Assembly (NCBI GenBank): GCA_037903355.1
Contig: JBAJFE010000026.1
Location: 3,224,001 to 3,288,000, forward strand
Origin: Trichuris trichiura
Taxonomy: Eukaryota; Nematoda; Enoplea; Trichinellida; Trichuridae
Direction of reading: 5' to 3'
DNA length: 64,000 nt
Part shown: positions 35,851-46,948 of the stretch, in pieces
How the letters are laid out: each line of letters begins with the position of its first letter
Position numbering within the stretch: position 1 is the first letter of the stretch
Program-made: the position numbers and the translations under genes
The notes under the pieces: generated by a model
Told to the model about the DNA's origin: nothing
What the model saw: the letters and a program-made list of their open reading frames with translations, nothing else
Database searches by the model: none

Positions 35851-36080
35851 CAACTGTTCGCTTAGGTTCAAAATGAAGCAAAGCAAGTTAAAAAAGCTCC
35901 GCGCCTTTCTTGACCCGTCTTGCGTAGTTCGAAAAATTTATCTTCCTTTATCCCGCTGAAAGGAACTTGTAGCACATTTTCGATCGATGCATTAATGCCA
36001 AAAAAATTTTACTACACTAAATCACAACACTTCTCGCAAAAGAAGCTGTTAAAATCGAACAACCATACGAAAACTTCAAT

Positions 36081-36497
36081 TCATGCAGAATCTGCGGAAC
36101 TCTTAATTCCAGCTTTTCGAAGTATCTCGACGAGTTGACCATTTTTGTGCAGCTCAAGAACAATATCAGCACCTCCAACGAACTCTCCGTCAATAAACAA
36201 CTGAGGAATGGTTGGCCAGTCGGAATAATCCTTGATTCCCTGTCGAAGAGATTCATCTTCCAGCACATTAAACGTTTTGAACGACAGACCGTGATATTTT
36301 AAAATTTGAACAGCGAGATTACTGAAACCGCACATTGGCTGCTCTGGAACGCCCTTCATAAATAATACCACTTTGTTCGACTTAACCAAAGCTTCTATTT
36401 GGTGTTTCGTAAGAGCTGATGCAGTCGAGAAATTTTTCAACAAGCTGTAGACGGAAAGTAGACCACTATACTTAGATGGCATGGGCAATCGCCACAT
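36081..36497 (-). CDS. GLRX5: Mitochondrial monothiol glutaredoxin 5
   Basis: 138-aa protein that carries and transfers [2Fe-2S] clusters in the mitochondrial iron-sulphur pathway. Residues 1 to about 27 are basic and serine/leucine-rich, consistent with a matrix-targeting presequence. The glutaredoxin fold follows. [12 protein letters not shown] contains the monothiol active site CGFS at 56-59. WPTIPQLF supplies the cis-proline and TIP contacts for glutathione, and GEFVGGADI is the GG-D glutathione-binding stretch. Length is close to human GLRX5 (157 aa). The whole frame is uninterrupted by introns, unlike the neighbouring host genes and the two-exon human gene, so a retrocopy is possible; but every diagnostic residue is intact. 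It ends about 230 bp from the copia relic. Confidence 0.95.
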   Translation of the reverse strand: MWRLPMPSKYSGLLSVYSLLKNFSTASALTKHQIEALVKSNKVVLFMKGVPEQPMCGFSNLAVQILKYHGLSFKTFNVLEDESLRQGIKDYSDWPTIPQLFIDGEFVGGADIVLELHKNGQLVEILRKAGIKSSADSA

Positions 36498-38215
36498 TTT
36501 AAAAACCTAGTAAATTTAATTTGGTAGCCTGCTTAACATTTACGAAGAAAACCGATAGGCACTTACTCATGAATCCCAATCCATTATACAGTAAATTAGG
36601 CATCAAGTTCGTTTATATACATGCAATATACAGCGGTAATGAACTTTTGTTATAGAGCTTTCGGAACTTACCTTGATCGCTCATCAGCGTTTAATACAAA
36701 GTGGGATGAAACTACTCCAGAAACAGCAGAAAACTGCAATTTTAATGTGGGGGCACTACTTTGCCTAGGAAAAATGCATTTTTCTTGCCGGCGTCTCCAA
36801 CCAGTCAGCAAGACATGAGAACTCAAAGAAAGCATTTTTTCCGTTTAAAGTCGCACCTACATCTTTCTACCTTAATTTCGCGTTGTCCTATTGGACTCTT
36901 TGGTTCTGCGTCGTAATAGATACGGCTGATATTATGACAAACTGAACCCTGAAAGTTCTGAAATAAAAACTTCAGAGGAATTTAACCAATTCTAGCCGAA
37001 CATTCCTTATATGATAGGAATTACGCCCGTTAGGAAGGACTAATAAACTTGTCAAGTTCCTTTAAATCAGTCAACTAGTAGCGCATGCGCTTTAACATTA
37101 CTTTCAAATGGCTTATGTTGCAAACTTGCTTTCAAAGCATAATGCCCTCACATCATTGATCGAACCTTGATTGAAATGACGAATGAAACCAAGTTTTTAA
37201 TGATAACTTCTAAAACAATAGAATAGATTTTCGGGAGAAACAATTTTGAAAAGTATGTGAAAATTGTTCTCACAGTCATTAGCTTTCATATTTTTCGAAT
37301 GCGGAAGAAAGCCTCCGCACGTTCCTCCCCAGTGCCCCGCAAACGTACGGCATACGACGGTAGCAACTGAATGCAGGTACATTTATGGAAAAATGCCTGC
37401 TAACTTGTTCTGCCTTTACTGGCAAGCACGTTGACCATTATGTTTTAACCTACCTAAACCTACGCAAGAACAGACTCCTTGAATTTGCGCTTAGGCTTAC
37501 TTAAGGGGAGGAGAGCATGGCCAACGAACCTACAATAGGATATTGGCGCGTTGCAATAAGTTTTTGTTGCGGATCATGGTGTTCTGTGCCTGCTTATGCG
37601 TAAACTTCAAAATAAACCTTAGTTTTAGGCGCGGAAGGTTACTTAACATTGCTGATGGTGGAACAAGAGCACTTCCGAAACGTAAGGAATCCTATGCTTT
37701 CTCTAGCGGTTTGTTTATCTATTCGTTGGGAAGACGTTTGTGTAATCGCAGGCATCAACGATAACTGGAAAACCCGTGTCTGACGATAAGTACGAAAATA
37801 CCTAATCTTTGAAAAACAGACCAGATATTCCGTTCATGTATTAATAAAGTGGGGCAGTTGCATGTCTTTGTGGCTTTTGTTTCAATTAGTAAGATTGCCT
37901 ACGTTCACTCGCTCTGATGACTGAACTAGTTAGCTCTGAACGTTTCGTACTGTTTCTTCTTCGCACATTTTCGGTTCCGTCTGTCTTTCCTATAACGACA
38001 ACTGCCTGTGCAGCTCTTATCGCAGGATAATAGTCGTGCTGTGAAATGTTGAAGAATAGGCGAAAAAAGAAACACTAGTACGTTTACTCTTTTTCCTTAG
38101 GTAAGAAGATAAAGAATTGAAGTTTATTAATACAAACTGGTAAAAGTTGGTGATAGCAAGTGGTGCGCTTCCTCATTTGTAGCCTTCATTTTGTAGTTTT
38201 ACAGGAGCATTAACA
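36498..38215. other. Intergenic, nothing recognised
   Basis: Includes the presumed GLRX5 promoter. Short frames have no domain features. Confidence 0.4.
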
Positions 38216-38440
38216 TTAACTAGATAGTAGTTTGGAACGACCACCAGGGACCGCAGCATGTTTACAAGGATGATATTCTGTCCTACAGGTAAATAATCTT
38301 TGGGATTGCCAGGTTTCGTCGTGGCACAGAACCCATTTGTGATGAAGTCTGGTCATCGCGGTTGAAGTTACCTCAGTTGGTATTACAGCAGTGGAAAAGA
38401 TTGCACAACATAACAGGAAAATACTATTTGCAGATCTCAT
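38216..38440 (-). CDS. Possible small secreted cysteine-containing peptide
   Basis: A 74-codon frame that begins MRSANSIFLLCCAIFSTAV, a good signal-peptide-like start (basic n-region, hydrophobic core, small residues). A mature part of about 50 residues follows with cysteines in CHDETW, FTCRTEY and PCKHA. No homologue recognised and no splice evidence; it could equally be chance. Confidence 0.25.
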   Translation of the reverse strand: MRSANSIFLLCCAIFSTAVIPTEVTSTAMTRLHHKWVLCHDETWQSQRLFTCRTEYHPCKHAAVPGGRSKLLSS

Positions 38441-39035
38441 CGCGCAGGGTAAACTTTCTTGTGACCTAGTTCAAAGCATTCTACGTGATAGCCTGAACTA
38501 GTCAAAAGTCAGTGCACATGGGGTACCAAAACTCTTTGTTTTCTGGGTCGGAACTTCGCCTACGGCATTCGACGATCTTACAGTTGTTTGAAAAACCAGA
38601 AGTGCATGTTCTGGGGCGTATAGTAACCGCTGGTGAATTGTTATTCAGTCATTAAAGCAATGTATCCCAGCAACAAAGCATGTTGTGGAGGGGACCCATT
38701 CTCCTACACGGATAAGGCCCTAAATTAAGCGTCCATTATGGAAGGCTGCCATTCAACGATCTTCTGGGATCTGAAACGACTCCGTTTGGCTGATTATATG
38801 AAGCATGTTGCCTCTATCCCTGCTTTGCTAACGCCCGGTGTACGAATGTTCACTCGAAGAAGTGAGCCCAGTGACCCCGCTAATGGGGACATCATGCCTT
38901 ATATAACGAGGCATTGTTTTTTCCAACGTGACTCTTTCCTTTATCGTATACTCGCTTACATCAGTAAACAGTTCAGTAAGCCGAAACCTTCGTTCTTGGC
39001 GCAAATGTTCTCCTACAAAGGCCTTACTGCATATA
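38441..39035. other. Intergenic, nothing recognised
   Basis: A 104-codon plus frame (38738-39052) runs into Tigger terminal sequence and is not considered a gene. Confidence 0.35.
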
Positions 39036-39459
39036 CAGAAGAACCTCTGTAAGTTGACCACCCACGAGACTGGAACAAACTGATCAACTTACGGAGGTGG
39101 GCAACGTAGTAAGGTAGTGAATGTAAGCTTGCTGTAGCAACATGCACATGTACCTTATTTTCTTGGGCAGATCTTCCTTAGAACATCATGCGTAACCAGA
39201 GCGCACTACAATCGTCCATACAGTACTATGCGAAGCCGATGCGCTTATTAGTCTTTTATTATTGTTTGATGGTTCTCTCTAGAAAAAGAGTCACTTTTGG
39301 TCTAATTCTTATTCTTACTACAAATGTAAGTGCTGAAAGCACTCTCAGCATTGGCTATGCCACTTGGCATATCTAGACACTTTTCGGCAGCATATGACTT
39401 TAACTGCACTATCAGATGCCAGACGTCCTCTTCTTTCAGAATATAAATAAATGAATATA
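39036..39459 (-). mobile_element. Older Tigger-A fragment beside the intact copy
   Basis: Starts with a diverged terminal repeat CAGAAGAACCTCTG after TA. On the minus strand it contains the transposase C-terminal stretch LKEEDVWHLIVQLKSYAAEK with CSKNKN. The intact element begins directly at its right edge at a TA, so the intact copy inserted into or beside this older one. The rest of the older copy is not found on the far side. Confidence 0.75.
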
Positions 39460-39461
39460 TA

Positions 39462-41808
39462 CAGTAGAACCTCCGTAAGCTGACCACCCAAGGGAGCGGA
39501 GAAAACTGGTCAACATAGGAGGTGGTCAATATATTGGAACTGTGGGTATAACTGGCTCGGCTGAACAGATTAGCATCTGTATGCGTTTTATTCTATTGCA
39601 GAGCATCAATTGGAGGTCTATTAAACGGTGTGATGCATAAAAATAACACTGTAAAATCACGCATAAGCTTTTTAGGGGCTACACTGCTTGCTGGAAAAGG
39701 TATCAATTTTAGTCTGGTGCTTCTTCTTACTGCAAACATAAGCACCAAGGGCGCTCTCCGCGATAGCTACCGCGCTCAGCATCTTTGGACATTTTTCAGC
39801 AGTAAAACACTTCAGCTGCGCTAACACGCGCCCGACGTCCTCTTCCTTCAGCTTCTGTACCATTTCCGTCTCATTTTCACTTTCCTCCTCTACGTCGTCT
39901 TCTGGGCTCAGTCTCGCTTCGGCTAGTATAGACTGAAAGATTGCTTGTGGGACGGGTTCGGTAGAAGTGGCCAATTCATCATCCATTGAAACGAAATCTT
40001 CGAAGTTTACTCCTTCAATCTCTACTTCGGGAGTGGGACTATCAGGCCGGAGCTTGACATGATCCTCTTCGTCTCTGACGAATCCAGCTCTCCTGAAGCA
40101 TTTCCGTATTGCCTCCGGTTGAACCTTATTCCAGGAAGAATTGATCCAAAGTACAGCGTCCAAAGCATTAATGGACGCAGCAATCGTAGTCGCTCCCGCA
40201 AATGAGCTGGTGTATTCTGCTATGCCAACGATCCACCGCAGAAGCTGGGTCCGGTATTTCGCCTTAAACGTCTTAATTACTCCTTGATCTAAAGGCTGGG
40301 TCTTTGAGGTAGTGTTTGGGGGCAGGAGTTTTAACGTGACATTTGTGAGGTCTTTCACGTGGGGATGGCTCGGGCAGTTGTCTACTACCAATAAGATGGA
40401 ACGTTTCATTCGCTTCATCTGTCCGTCGACACTTCTTACCCACTCTTCGAATATGGCATCTGTCATCCAGGCGGATTTATTTGATCTCCAAGTGGCAGGG
40501 AGGTCATCAGGCTTCAAGTTCTTAAAAGCTCGGGGTTTCGTTGACTTACCAATGACCAATGGCTTCAACTTCTCCCCAGTTGCGCTAGCGCAAAGAAGCA
40601 CAGTGAAGCGTTCTTTGGAGAGCTTCCCGCTTTTGCATTTATCGCCTTTTAGTACAAGACTTCTATCAGGCATAGCTTTGAAGAACAAGCCGCATTCATC
40701 AGCATTGAATATGTCTTCTTCCTTAAAGCCACTGGCGAAATGACGAAATTTCAAGATGAAGTCTTCCAAGACCTCGACGAGAACTTCGCAAGATTCGCCG
40801 CATAAGATTTTCTGAGAAATCTGATAACGGAACTTGAACTTTGCCAGCCAACCGTTTGATGCTTGGAAACCTGTGAAACCGAATTCCACGGCGAATTTTC
40901 TAGCAATTTTCTGGATCATTGGGCCAGAGATGCGTGCATTAGCTGCTCTCATTTGCTTAAACCAATGTAACGCTGCTTCATTGACTTGGTCCAGGGAGGT
41001 TCTCCTTTTTCTTCGCTGCGCGTCTCCGCTTTCCTTCTCATATCTTTCCAAGTACCCACGTTTACGTCTCTGGATGCTGCCAACGGTAGTCTTGCTCACA
41101 TGAAACCGTTCTGCTGTCTTCCTTTGACTGTTAGCTTCGAGAAAGCGGATAAGATCCACTTTTTCCTTCAGTGCCAACTCTCTCGATTCTTTCCGTTTGG
41201 CCATAATGCAAACTGCAACCAGCTTGGTAGCTACTACTGCGTCTATTACTGCGTAAGTCAGGCTATCTTTACTCGCGAAGACACGTTAAGAAAACCTGCC
41301 GCACACCTATACCAATGCGAATGAACAGAACTGAGCTCGACGCGAACGAGTTCAAGTAGGCTCGATTTGTCATATTTCCCTCAATGGGCGAATGCTGCCA
41401 ACGCGTAGGTGGGAGCTTATGTACTTGAGGAAACGCGCAAGCTGTGCCGGCAAGCATAAAAGAAGCATCATCAAAGCGACGGAATCGGTTCTGTAATCAG
41501 GAATCTCCAATGCACGGTAATGATAAACTTCGCTACGTTGAATAATAGCACATTGAGGCAATGATGGTTAACAGCTGCTAGCGACTGACACAGAGCAAAC
41601 TGAAGTGGCCAATTTACAGAGTGCAAGTTAGCATTGCGTGCATATACCAGGTGAAGGCTAAAGCGGTCAACTTTCCACTTACGGTGGTGGTGAACGTATA
41701 GAGGTCGTCCTTGCGCTTATTAACGTGCTGACCAACCAACTGGTCAAAATTCGGTCAGCTTGGGAGGTGGTCGACATAGGGAGGTGGTCAACTTCGGAGG
41801 TTCTACTG
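39462..41808 (-). mobile_element. Tigger-A, structurally complete pogo-like transposon
   Basis: 2347 bp. Terminal inverted repeats start CAGTAGAACCTCC at both ends, with TA duplications at 39460-39461 and 41809-41810. Subterminal GTTGACCACC/GGTGGTCAAC repeats are present. It encodes one uninterrupted 510-aa transposase. The same family supplies the MITEs and broken copies at 12.8-15.7, 29.5-30.1 and 55.4-58.0 kb. Confidence 0.93.
39672..41204 (-). CDS. Tigger/pogo DDE transposase, intact
   Basis: 510-aa DNA transposase of the pogo/Tigger branch of Tc1-mariner, which cuts and pastes elements at TA sites. An N-terminal psq-type helix-turn-helix occupies about residues 8-55 (LALKEKVDLIRFLEANSQ, then TTVGSIQRRK). 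A CENP-B-type second domain covers about 75-135 (ISGPMIQKIARKFAVEFG, FQASNGWLAKFKFRY). The catalytic domain has D169 in FNADECG, D275 in LLVVDNCPSHP and D306 in KTQPLDQGVIKTFKAKY, a DD30D spacing. An acidic, charged C-terminus follows (about 400-470), ending SSKQCSP. No stops, frameshifts or missing catalytic residues. The start MAKRKESREL is shared with the other copies, which supports it. About 600 bp of 5' leader lies between the right terminus and the ATG. Confidence 0.95.
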   Translation of the reverse strand: MAKRKESRELALKEKVDLIRFLEANSQRKTAERFHVSKTTVGSIQRRKRGYLERYEKESGDAQRRKRRTSLDQVNEAALHWFKQMRAANARISGPMIQKIARKFAVEFGFTGFQASNGWLAKFKFRYQISQKILCGESCEVLVEVLEDFILKFRHFASGFKEEDIFNADECGLFFKAMPDRSLVLKGDKCKSGKLSKERFTVLLCASATGEKLKPLVIGKSTKPRAFKNLKPDDLPATWRSNKSAWMTDAIFEEWVRSVDGQMKRMKRSILLVVDNCPSHPHVKDLTNVTLKLLPPNTTSKTQPLDQGVIKTFKAKYRTQLLRWIVGIAEYTSSFAGATTIAASINALDAVLWINSSWNKVQPEAIRKCFRRAGFVRDEEDHVKLRPDSPTPEVEIEGVNFEDFVSMDDELATSTEPVPQAIFQSILAEARLSPEDDVEEESENETEMVQKLKEEDVGRVLAQLKCFTAEKCPKMLSAVAIAESALGAYVCSKKKHQTKIDTFSSKQCSP

Positions 41809-41810
41809 TA

Positions 41811-42940
41811 GTTTAGCCATGTCCATGGATGCAAACTATTAAAGTAGTGTAACAAAAGAACTAAATTTTAAACGACAATATGCTTTTGTATGCAACAGCA
41901 ACAAGCACACTGTGTAAAAATCAAAGCTATTCTAATTGAGCATTTTTTTATGACCATTCAGTCATTTACGGCATTCTCTGTGTAGCCCGCTGATGTACTT
42001 GCAAAGGGCCGGCAGTTCGACATTCGTGTCCTAGGTATTGCCTGATAGAAGGACAGAAACAAGGTGCACAGGTACCAACGGTATTTGGAATGAGAAAACG
42101 ACAGATTGCTGTTGTTTAATGGAGGAATGCAACGACATGCCAAACGACTAATCGATTTGACTATGGGTGGGTATTCGTGGTCGAGTCAGCGCTGCAACGC
42201 TATCGAGGTGAGAGCAAAGCAGACACTTTACAGCGTCAAACTGGTAGCGGCAAAACCGCGGCGGCAAAAGTGCCACAGTCAATCCTGCAGACAGTTTGGA
42301 TTGCTGATTCCTGCGTTGCTTTGACATATGGATTGTGCAGTTGCCTACGCATCGCAGCCCTGTTTGATCGCATTTTCTGCTTTTTCGCTCAAGTATATAG
42401 CATTTGTTCTTGCATGACACGCAGTTGTTTCGCCAATTTATGTCTTTCTGCCACGCTATGCTGTGCAAATCTCATCTCTTGCTCGTTTTTGTTTTCAGCA
42501 CTAGTTTGTACTGGATGCCAATGCTGCTTTGCTTTGCCAAGCAGAAAGTGTTCAAATCGAGCCTCTCTTTTGAATAGCTACTCAACGCATGTTCTCTGCG
42601 TGCTAAAAGTACCAATTTTTTAAGGGTGAATGTGTTGTACCGTGTTATACTTTGTGCATAGAGCGCTTTTCTGGAATTTTGCTTTTTAAGCAAAATTAAT
42701 AAAAACGTTATGCCTATAGCTGTTCCCCTCTCCATCGTAAGCTTTTTATTTGTTTAGCTGCGAATATTTATTTTGCGCAGCAAAACTGTTTAAACAGGCA
42801 AGTGTAGAAGATTGAGTAACTTTTAGGTATTCCTAGTCACTGGAGCCGGTGAGATATACATAACAGCCTGCACTGCAAGAGCATGTATCTACTTCATGAA
42901 TAACGGTGATCGCAGGTGCAGAAATGTTGAAACTTCAACA
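41811..42940. other. Intergenic, a possible coiled-coil remnant on the minus strand
   Basis: Around 42520-42400 one minus-strand frame reads EQEMRFAQHSVAERHKLAKQ, then a stop; it is helix-prone, but no family is recognised. The alternative cysteine-rich frame is likely a shadow. Nothing else was seen. Confidence 0.25.
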
Positions 42941-42994
42941 GGTATGTTTCAAATTCTGAGCACTTTTTTACGGTATGGTTTCAAGACGTTAGTT

Positions 42995-43201
42995 TGCGGG
43001 ATTTCGCTGGTTTGGACTTACTTGTCGACTTCAGCCAGCCAACATTAATTTACAAATTGCGTGCATCAACCAGCGATGTTAATAGCCCTTCAGACGGGGC
43101 GTCTGTAAGCGCCGTGGATCTTTGGACGCCTCTTCTCACTCCTTCTTTCGACGGAAAAGCACTCAACCCCCAGCAAATTGACAAAACGTTGGACTATCTG
43201 C
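42995..43201 (+). CDS. Orphan internal exon of an unidentified host gene
   Basis: A plus-strand frame reads LRDFAGLDLLVDFSQPTLIY, then a serine-rich SVSAVDLWTPLLTPSFDG and LNPQQIDKTLDYL. It ends at a strong donor, CTATCTGC|GTAAGTTT at 43201/43202, phase 1. An acceptor lies just upstream (TTTCAAG at about 42982-42988 or GTTAG near 42993). A tiny preceding exon (about 42918-42940, ending CAACAG|GTATG) would splice in compatible phase. Protein-like composition and the donor argue for a real exon. Upstream and downstream partners were not found and no family is recognised; the DLL-type acidic motif recalls clathrin-adaptor linkers but proves nothing. Confidence 0.4.
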
Positions 43202-43821
43202 GTAAGTTTATTGTTAATGTTGGCCTTTTCTCGCTTTTTTCTTGGAAGTACCAGCTGCTTTGCTTCACAACTGAGTCTAGTGAGATTTCAGGTTAAAAAA
43301 CGAAAAGTTTCAAACTTTGTTAAGTTGGCACTTCGTGCATAAACCCGTTAGGTTAGTGCCTCAAAACTGACGACGAAACTTTTGAGACGGTTAGTAACTT
43401 GGGAGCATATTTCATGTAAATGTCATCTGAAGGAATGAAGTTTTTTTCATAGGTGGTTTCGTTAGGGCGTACAACTTTTCAACGCGGGGAGGCAGTACGT
43501 TAGGTTTAGGTTTGAATCATTGGATTTGATTCACCTAAATTTTCGTCTTTTTTCCTATTACACGTTATCATAGTGCTTTCAGAGAATCATTAATGCCTAA
43601 ACGCGGGATACAGCCACTGGAATAGAGTTAATAGAAATGAAATTGGGGAAGATATTTTATCTTTATCTAATTTTCATACTACAATTAGTAATCGCAGTAC
43701 ATATTAAATTTTTTTAAAACATGACGTCAATGTCACCATTGTGTCCCTGTTAACTTTTTGCCAGTGTGCTTCAGTGCTTTGAGAACACTTTTATTAGCAG
43801 TGAGTCGAAAAATGACTGCTA
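43202..43821. other. Intron or intergenic, nothing recognised
   Basis: AT-rich sequence without recognisable coding. Would be intronic if the preceding exon is real. Confidence 0.3.
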
Positions 43822-43854
43822 CAGCTTTCGATACTCGCTTGATTCCATCATCAG
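43822..43854 (-). ncRNA. Hammerhead-like motif, weakened stem
   Basis: Minus strand: CTGATGA, T, stem GGAAT/GTATC-type with mismatches, GAAA, GCTG. The core blocks are intact but GCTG gives G at the cleavage position instead of H, so it is probably inactive. Confidence 0.45.
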
Positions 43855-44905
43855 CGGTAACATTAAACACTTACGTATGAAGTTTGTAAATTTAACAAAA
43901 TTCTTCGTTAAGCTGTTTCGAACTCAGCATACTAGAGGTGAGCATTTACTTCTACTGAAGATGCTAAGATGCTTAAGGGGATTTCGGAAACCAGTGAAGA
44001 AGCTTCTAATAAACTTTGGATCCCACTAGGCATCCGCCATTTCGTTAACACTAGGAATATTAATAATTTCGTAATTTTACGCGAAAAGTTTTTACGCAAA
44101 ACACGCAAGTACGCGAATGGTTCCAGGGCCAGCTTTGACCGCTGTCAACATTATACTGCTCTACTAATGACTAATAGTAATAATATTAATTTTACTTTCG
44201 CGCTTTAGCTATGACACAAAACAAGCTGTACGTCAAACATTTGGATTAGGCAGACTTTCTCCAAAAGAAAAACAATGGGGCTGCCGTATTCATTAATAAC
44301 ATCTGCACAAGTTTACGAAAACGTGTGCAGTCTCAACTGAATGCTTAAGAACAGTGAAGTGGACAAGACAATGTAAGATAAAGTTCTCTTATTTCCATTT
44401 ATTCATATTTTGGCACTTTCTCTCTCTCTCTCTCTACACTCTTCATTTCCTTTTTTCCCCTGGTATATTTATTTATTTACCTAACCCAACACATTCATCC
44501 TCAGTCTTTTCCCCTTGTACAAGTTACGACTTTTTCTCTTGAAATTTCTTAAACTGTAGTTCAATTTTCTCTTTTGAAAAAAGGATGTCTGGTAGCGGAC
44601 GTGTAGGCTTTCATTAGAAAGTGTACGGTAATGACGCGCACGTTTTTAGTGAAAGATCAGAGGAAAAGAGAAAGAAACGGAGCTTCTAGGACGTACGGAT
44701 CCTGTTGTCAGCATGAGGAAAAAGGACTAAAGACGGAGTTCGAAAATCCCATAAGCTTTGTTTCTTTGCCCTTTTCTCTTATCTTATTTTTTTCTTTTTT
44801 CTTTCTTTCTTCCTCGCTAACAGGTGCGTTATTCAGTGAGAAGATTTTTTGCGGTTTAGCAACTCGCTCGTTAAATTAAGGTATATTTCAAAACGCTAAG
44901 TCGCG
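43855..44905. other. Intergenic, TC-rich tract at about 44420
   Basis: Includes a short TC repeat and pyrimidine-rich stretches. No gene recognised. Confidence 0.35.
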
Positions 44906-44938
44906 AAGCGATCGGTCCTCACTGGGGTCCGTCGTCAG
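44906..44938 (-). ncRNA. Degenerate hammerhead-like motif
   Basis: Minus strand: CTGACGA, C, stem GGACC/GGACC with a central mismatch, 7-nt loop, GATC instead of GAAA. Same size and placement of blocks as the good copies, but probably dead. Confidence 0.4.
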
Positions 44939-45370
44939 CGCTATGTCAAATAAACCTCCTTCCAGCGGTTATTTGCACATAAAATTTCGTATATGTTAAT
45001 CGAATTCTGAAATAAAGTGCTCCTCGTTTTTCCTTTAAAGGAGGCATTGCAGCCACATTTAGCTACGTTAATGGCGCCCTCGGTATCTTTTCAAAGGGAA
45101 ATTTGGTGCCATTGCTCATAATCAAACGAAGATTGGAGAAATTTTAAAAAGAACTGTGACATTTAAGGGCTGTTCTAAGCTTCCAATCTTTTTGTCTTCT
45201 CGCTCTACTATGAGAGAATGAACACTGAGTAGTGTTGTTGGTTATTAGAGGGTGCAGGTAGCAATTCAATTTGCATTAAAAATGTAGCTCCTTAGCTTCA
45301 TATTTACATAGTTTGCACTGTTTAATAACAGATTTTAAGAATTTACTCATGTTATCGTTACTGGCTGGCG
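44939..45370. other. Intergenic, nothing recognised
   Basis: Likely the decayed flank of a PLE copy on the basis of the ribozyme relic. No coding was seen. Confidence 0.3.
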
Positions 45371-45875
45371 CAGGGGTGGGGCACCTTTTTGTTGCCGCGG
45401 GCCGTTCAGTTCAGACGTTTATAAAACCATTCGTGGGCCGTACAGAATACTCAATCGGAAAACATAGCCTGCTTTAATTGCACGTATGTTCATTTATGTC
45501 ACCTCTCGGACAAAGAGACAAGGCGAAATAAGAATAATACTTTGGGTCGGTAAGTGGCCGATGGTTCACGCTACCAACGCGCACACTAGTGCCGTCTCTA
45601 CTGCTTGCCTCTGATGACTAACGACGTCGGTTTGTCGACAGAGAGCCGACGGTAAGGCAGTCTTCCTAACCAGCCTCATGCTCCATGCTTGTTGCGCGAG
45701 ATTTATTTTATTACTAGGATTCACATACAATAAGATTATCAGATTTTCAAAAAATAAGCTCCCACAGTCACATTTAACTGAATCTCGCATCCATGTGCGG
45801 TTGCCCCAGCGGATGGAAAGAATGCTTTGCGCATCGGTTGGAATGGTCTCGCGGGCCGGACGTTCCCCACTCCTG
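45371..45875. mobile_element. hAT-type MITE, 505 bp
   Basis: Left end CAGGGGTGGGGCACC, right end complement of CAGGAGTGGGGAACG, both followed inward by GC-rich GCGGGCCG, a classic hAT terminus. Flanked by GGCTGGCG (45363-45370) and GGCTAGCG (45876-45883), an 8-bp duplication with one mismatch. No transposase inside. Confidence 0.88.
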
Positions 45876-46283
45876 GGCTAGCGCATTTGGAATATTGCTT
45901 ATCTCAGAATTGAGTTGCACGGAATGGCATATTGTCAGGACATGACCAACCATCTCGTTTCCTATACCTCGTTAGCACTAGAAGCAACTTTTCAAATGCT
46001 TCTCGCTTTACAATGGGGCTTGTATCTGTCATTTACAGCGTACAGACTACAAGCCACCGTTGGTAAAGGAACTCAGAACAGACAGATGTATGCTTACTGG
46101 ATGCCCTCACAAATCGTGCATTAACCGCTTACTCTTACCTATGTCTTATGATGGAAAGTTTAAAAAATTAACTAATTAGAAGGTAGGTGTAAGGTGATCC
46201 AAAGGTCAATTAATGTGAAAGAAGGGAGCGGCTCACGTTGCCACAACGTTCAGGTTGATCCATGACCACGTTGACGCATTGCT

Positions 46284-46948
46284 CATTTTGACGCTACATT
46301 CACGTTGACGCACGAGTGTTAGGCATTTAATGGCTTGTCCACCGTTATCTGACCTATGTTTATACGTGTTTTTGCTGCGCGCGATGGCTTAGAGTTACCT
46401 CGCTTTCTCTCTGACCTCAATTCTCTGTTCTCCTGCAGTGGACATTCACTGCATTGGCTTCTTGAGCGTTTTTGAATATCAAATGGGCTCGACTTCTGAC
46501 CTTTGGACTTTGATTCATTCAGCATTCCGATGTCACGAGATTCAGAGTAGTTGAGCCATACAAGCCGTGTGGTATTACGGCACATTCTAAATGTCAACCT
46601 TGAAGAGTATGGAGCCTTTGACGTTCCGACATAGTCAACATTGCGCTCCGTTGGGCATTTCGATAAATTCGCAATTTTGACCATTCGGGATGTCAACCAG
46701 TGCGAACCTTCGAGTCCTATCGTATTCAGTGCAATTCAGGAGTTGGGCCCATTCGAAATTCAGAAATGCTATCGAAGCTAGAGTAGCGAATGTCAGTTGC
46801 AAGAGAACGACAGAGAATCGACGTCGGTATGAAAGGCAGGTAACTCTAAGCCATAGCAAAAAACGTATGGACGGCGCTCAAACAGGAATGGACAAACGGT
46901 AACTATCTAACTCCTGTGCGTCAACGTTATTAAGCGTCAAAGTGAACC
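46284..46948. repeat. Foldback element with about 170-bp arms
   Basis: The left arm starting CTCATTTTGACGCTAC recurs inverted at the right end (TTCACTTTGACGCTTAATAA on the minus strand). Both continue through CGTTGACGCAC, then GTTA, GTCCA and ATGGCTTAGAGTTACC in the same order. Unidentified family; no coding. Confidence 0.7.

Noticed and set aside
40312..41103. Long plus-strand frames opposite the intact transposase
   Set aside because: Antisense shadows of the 510-aa transposase gene.
42148..42735. Cysteine-rich or coiled-coil gene on the minus strand
   Set aside because: Competing frames, each with stops, and no splice signals that join them.
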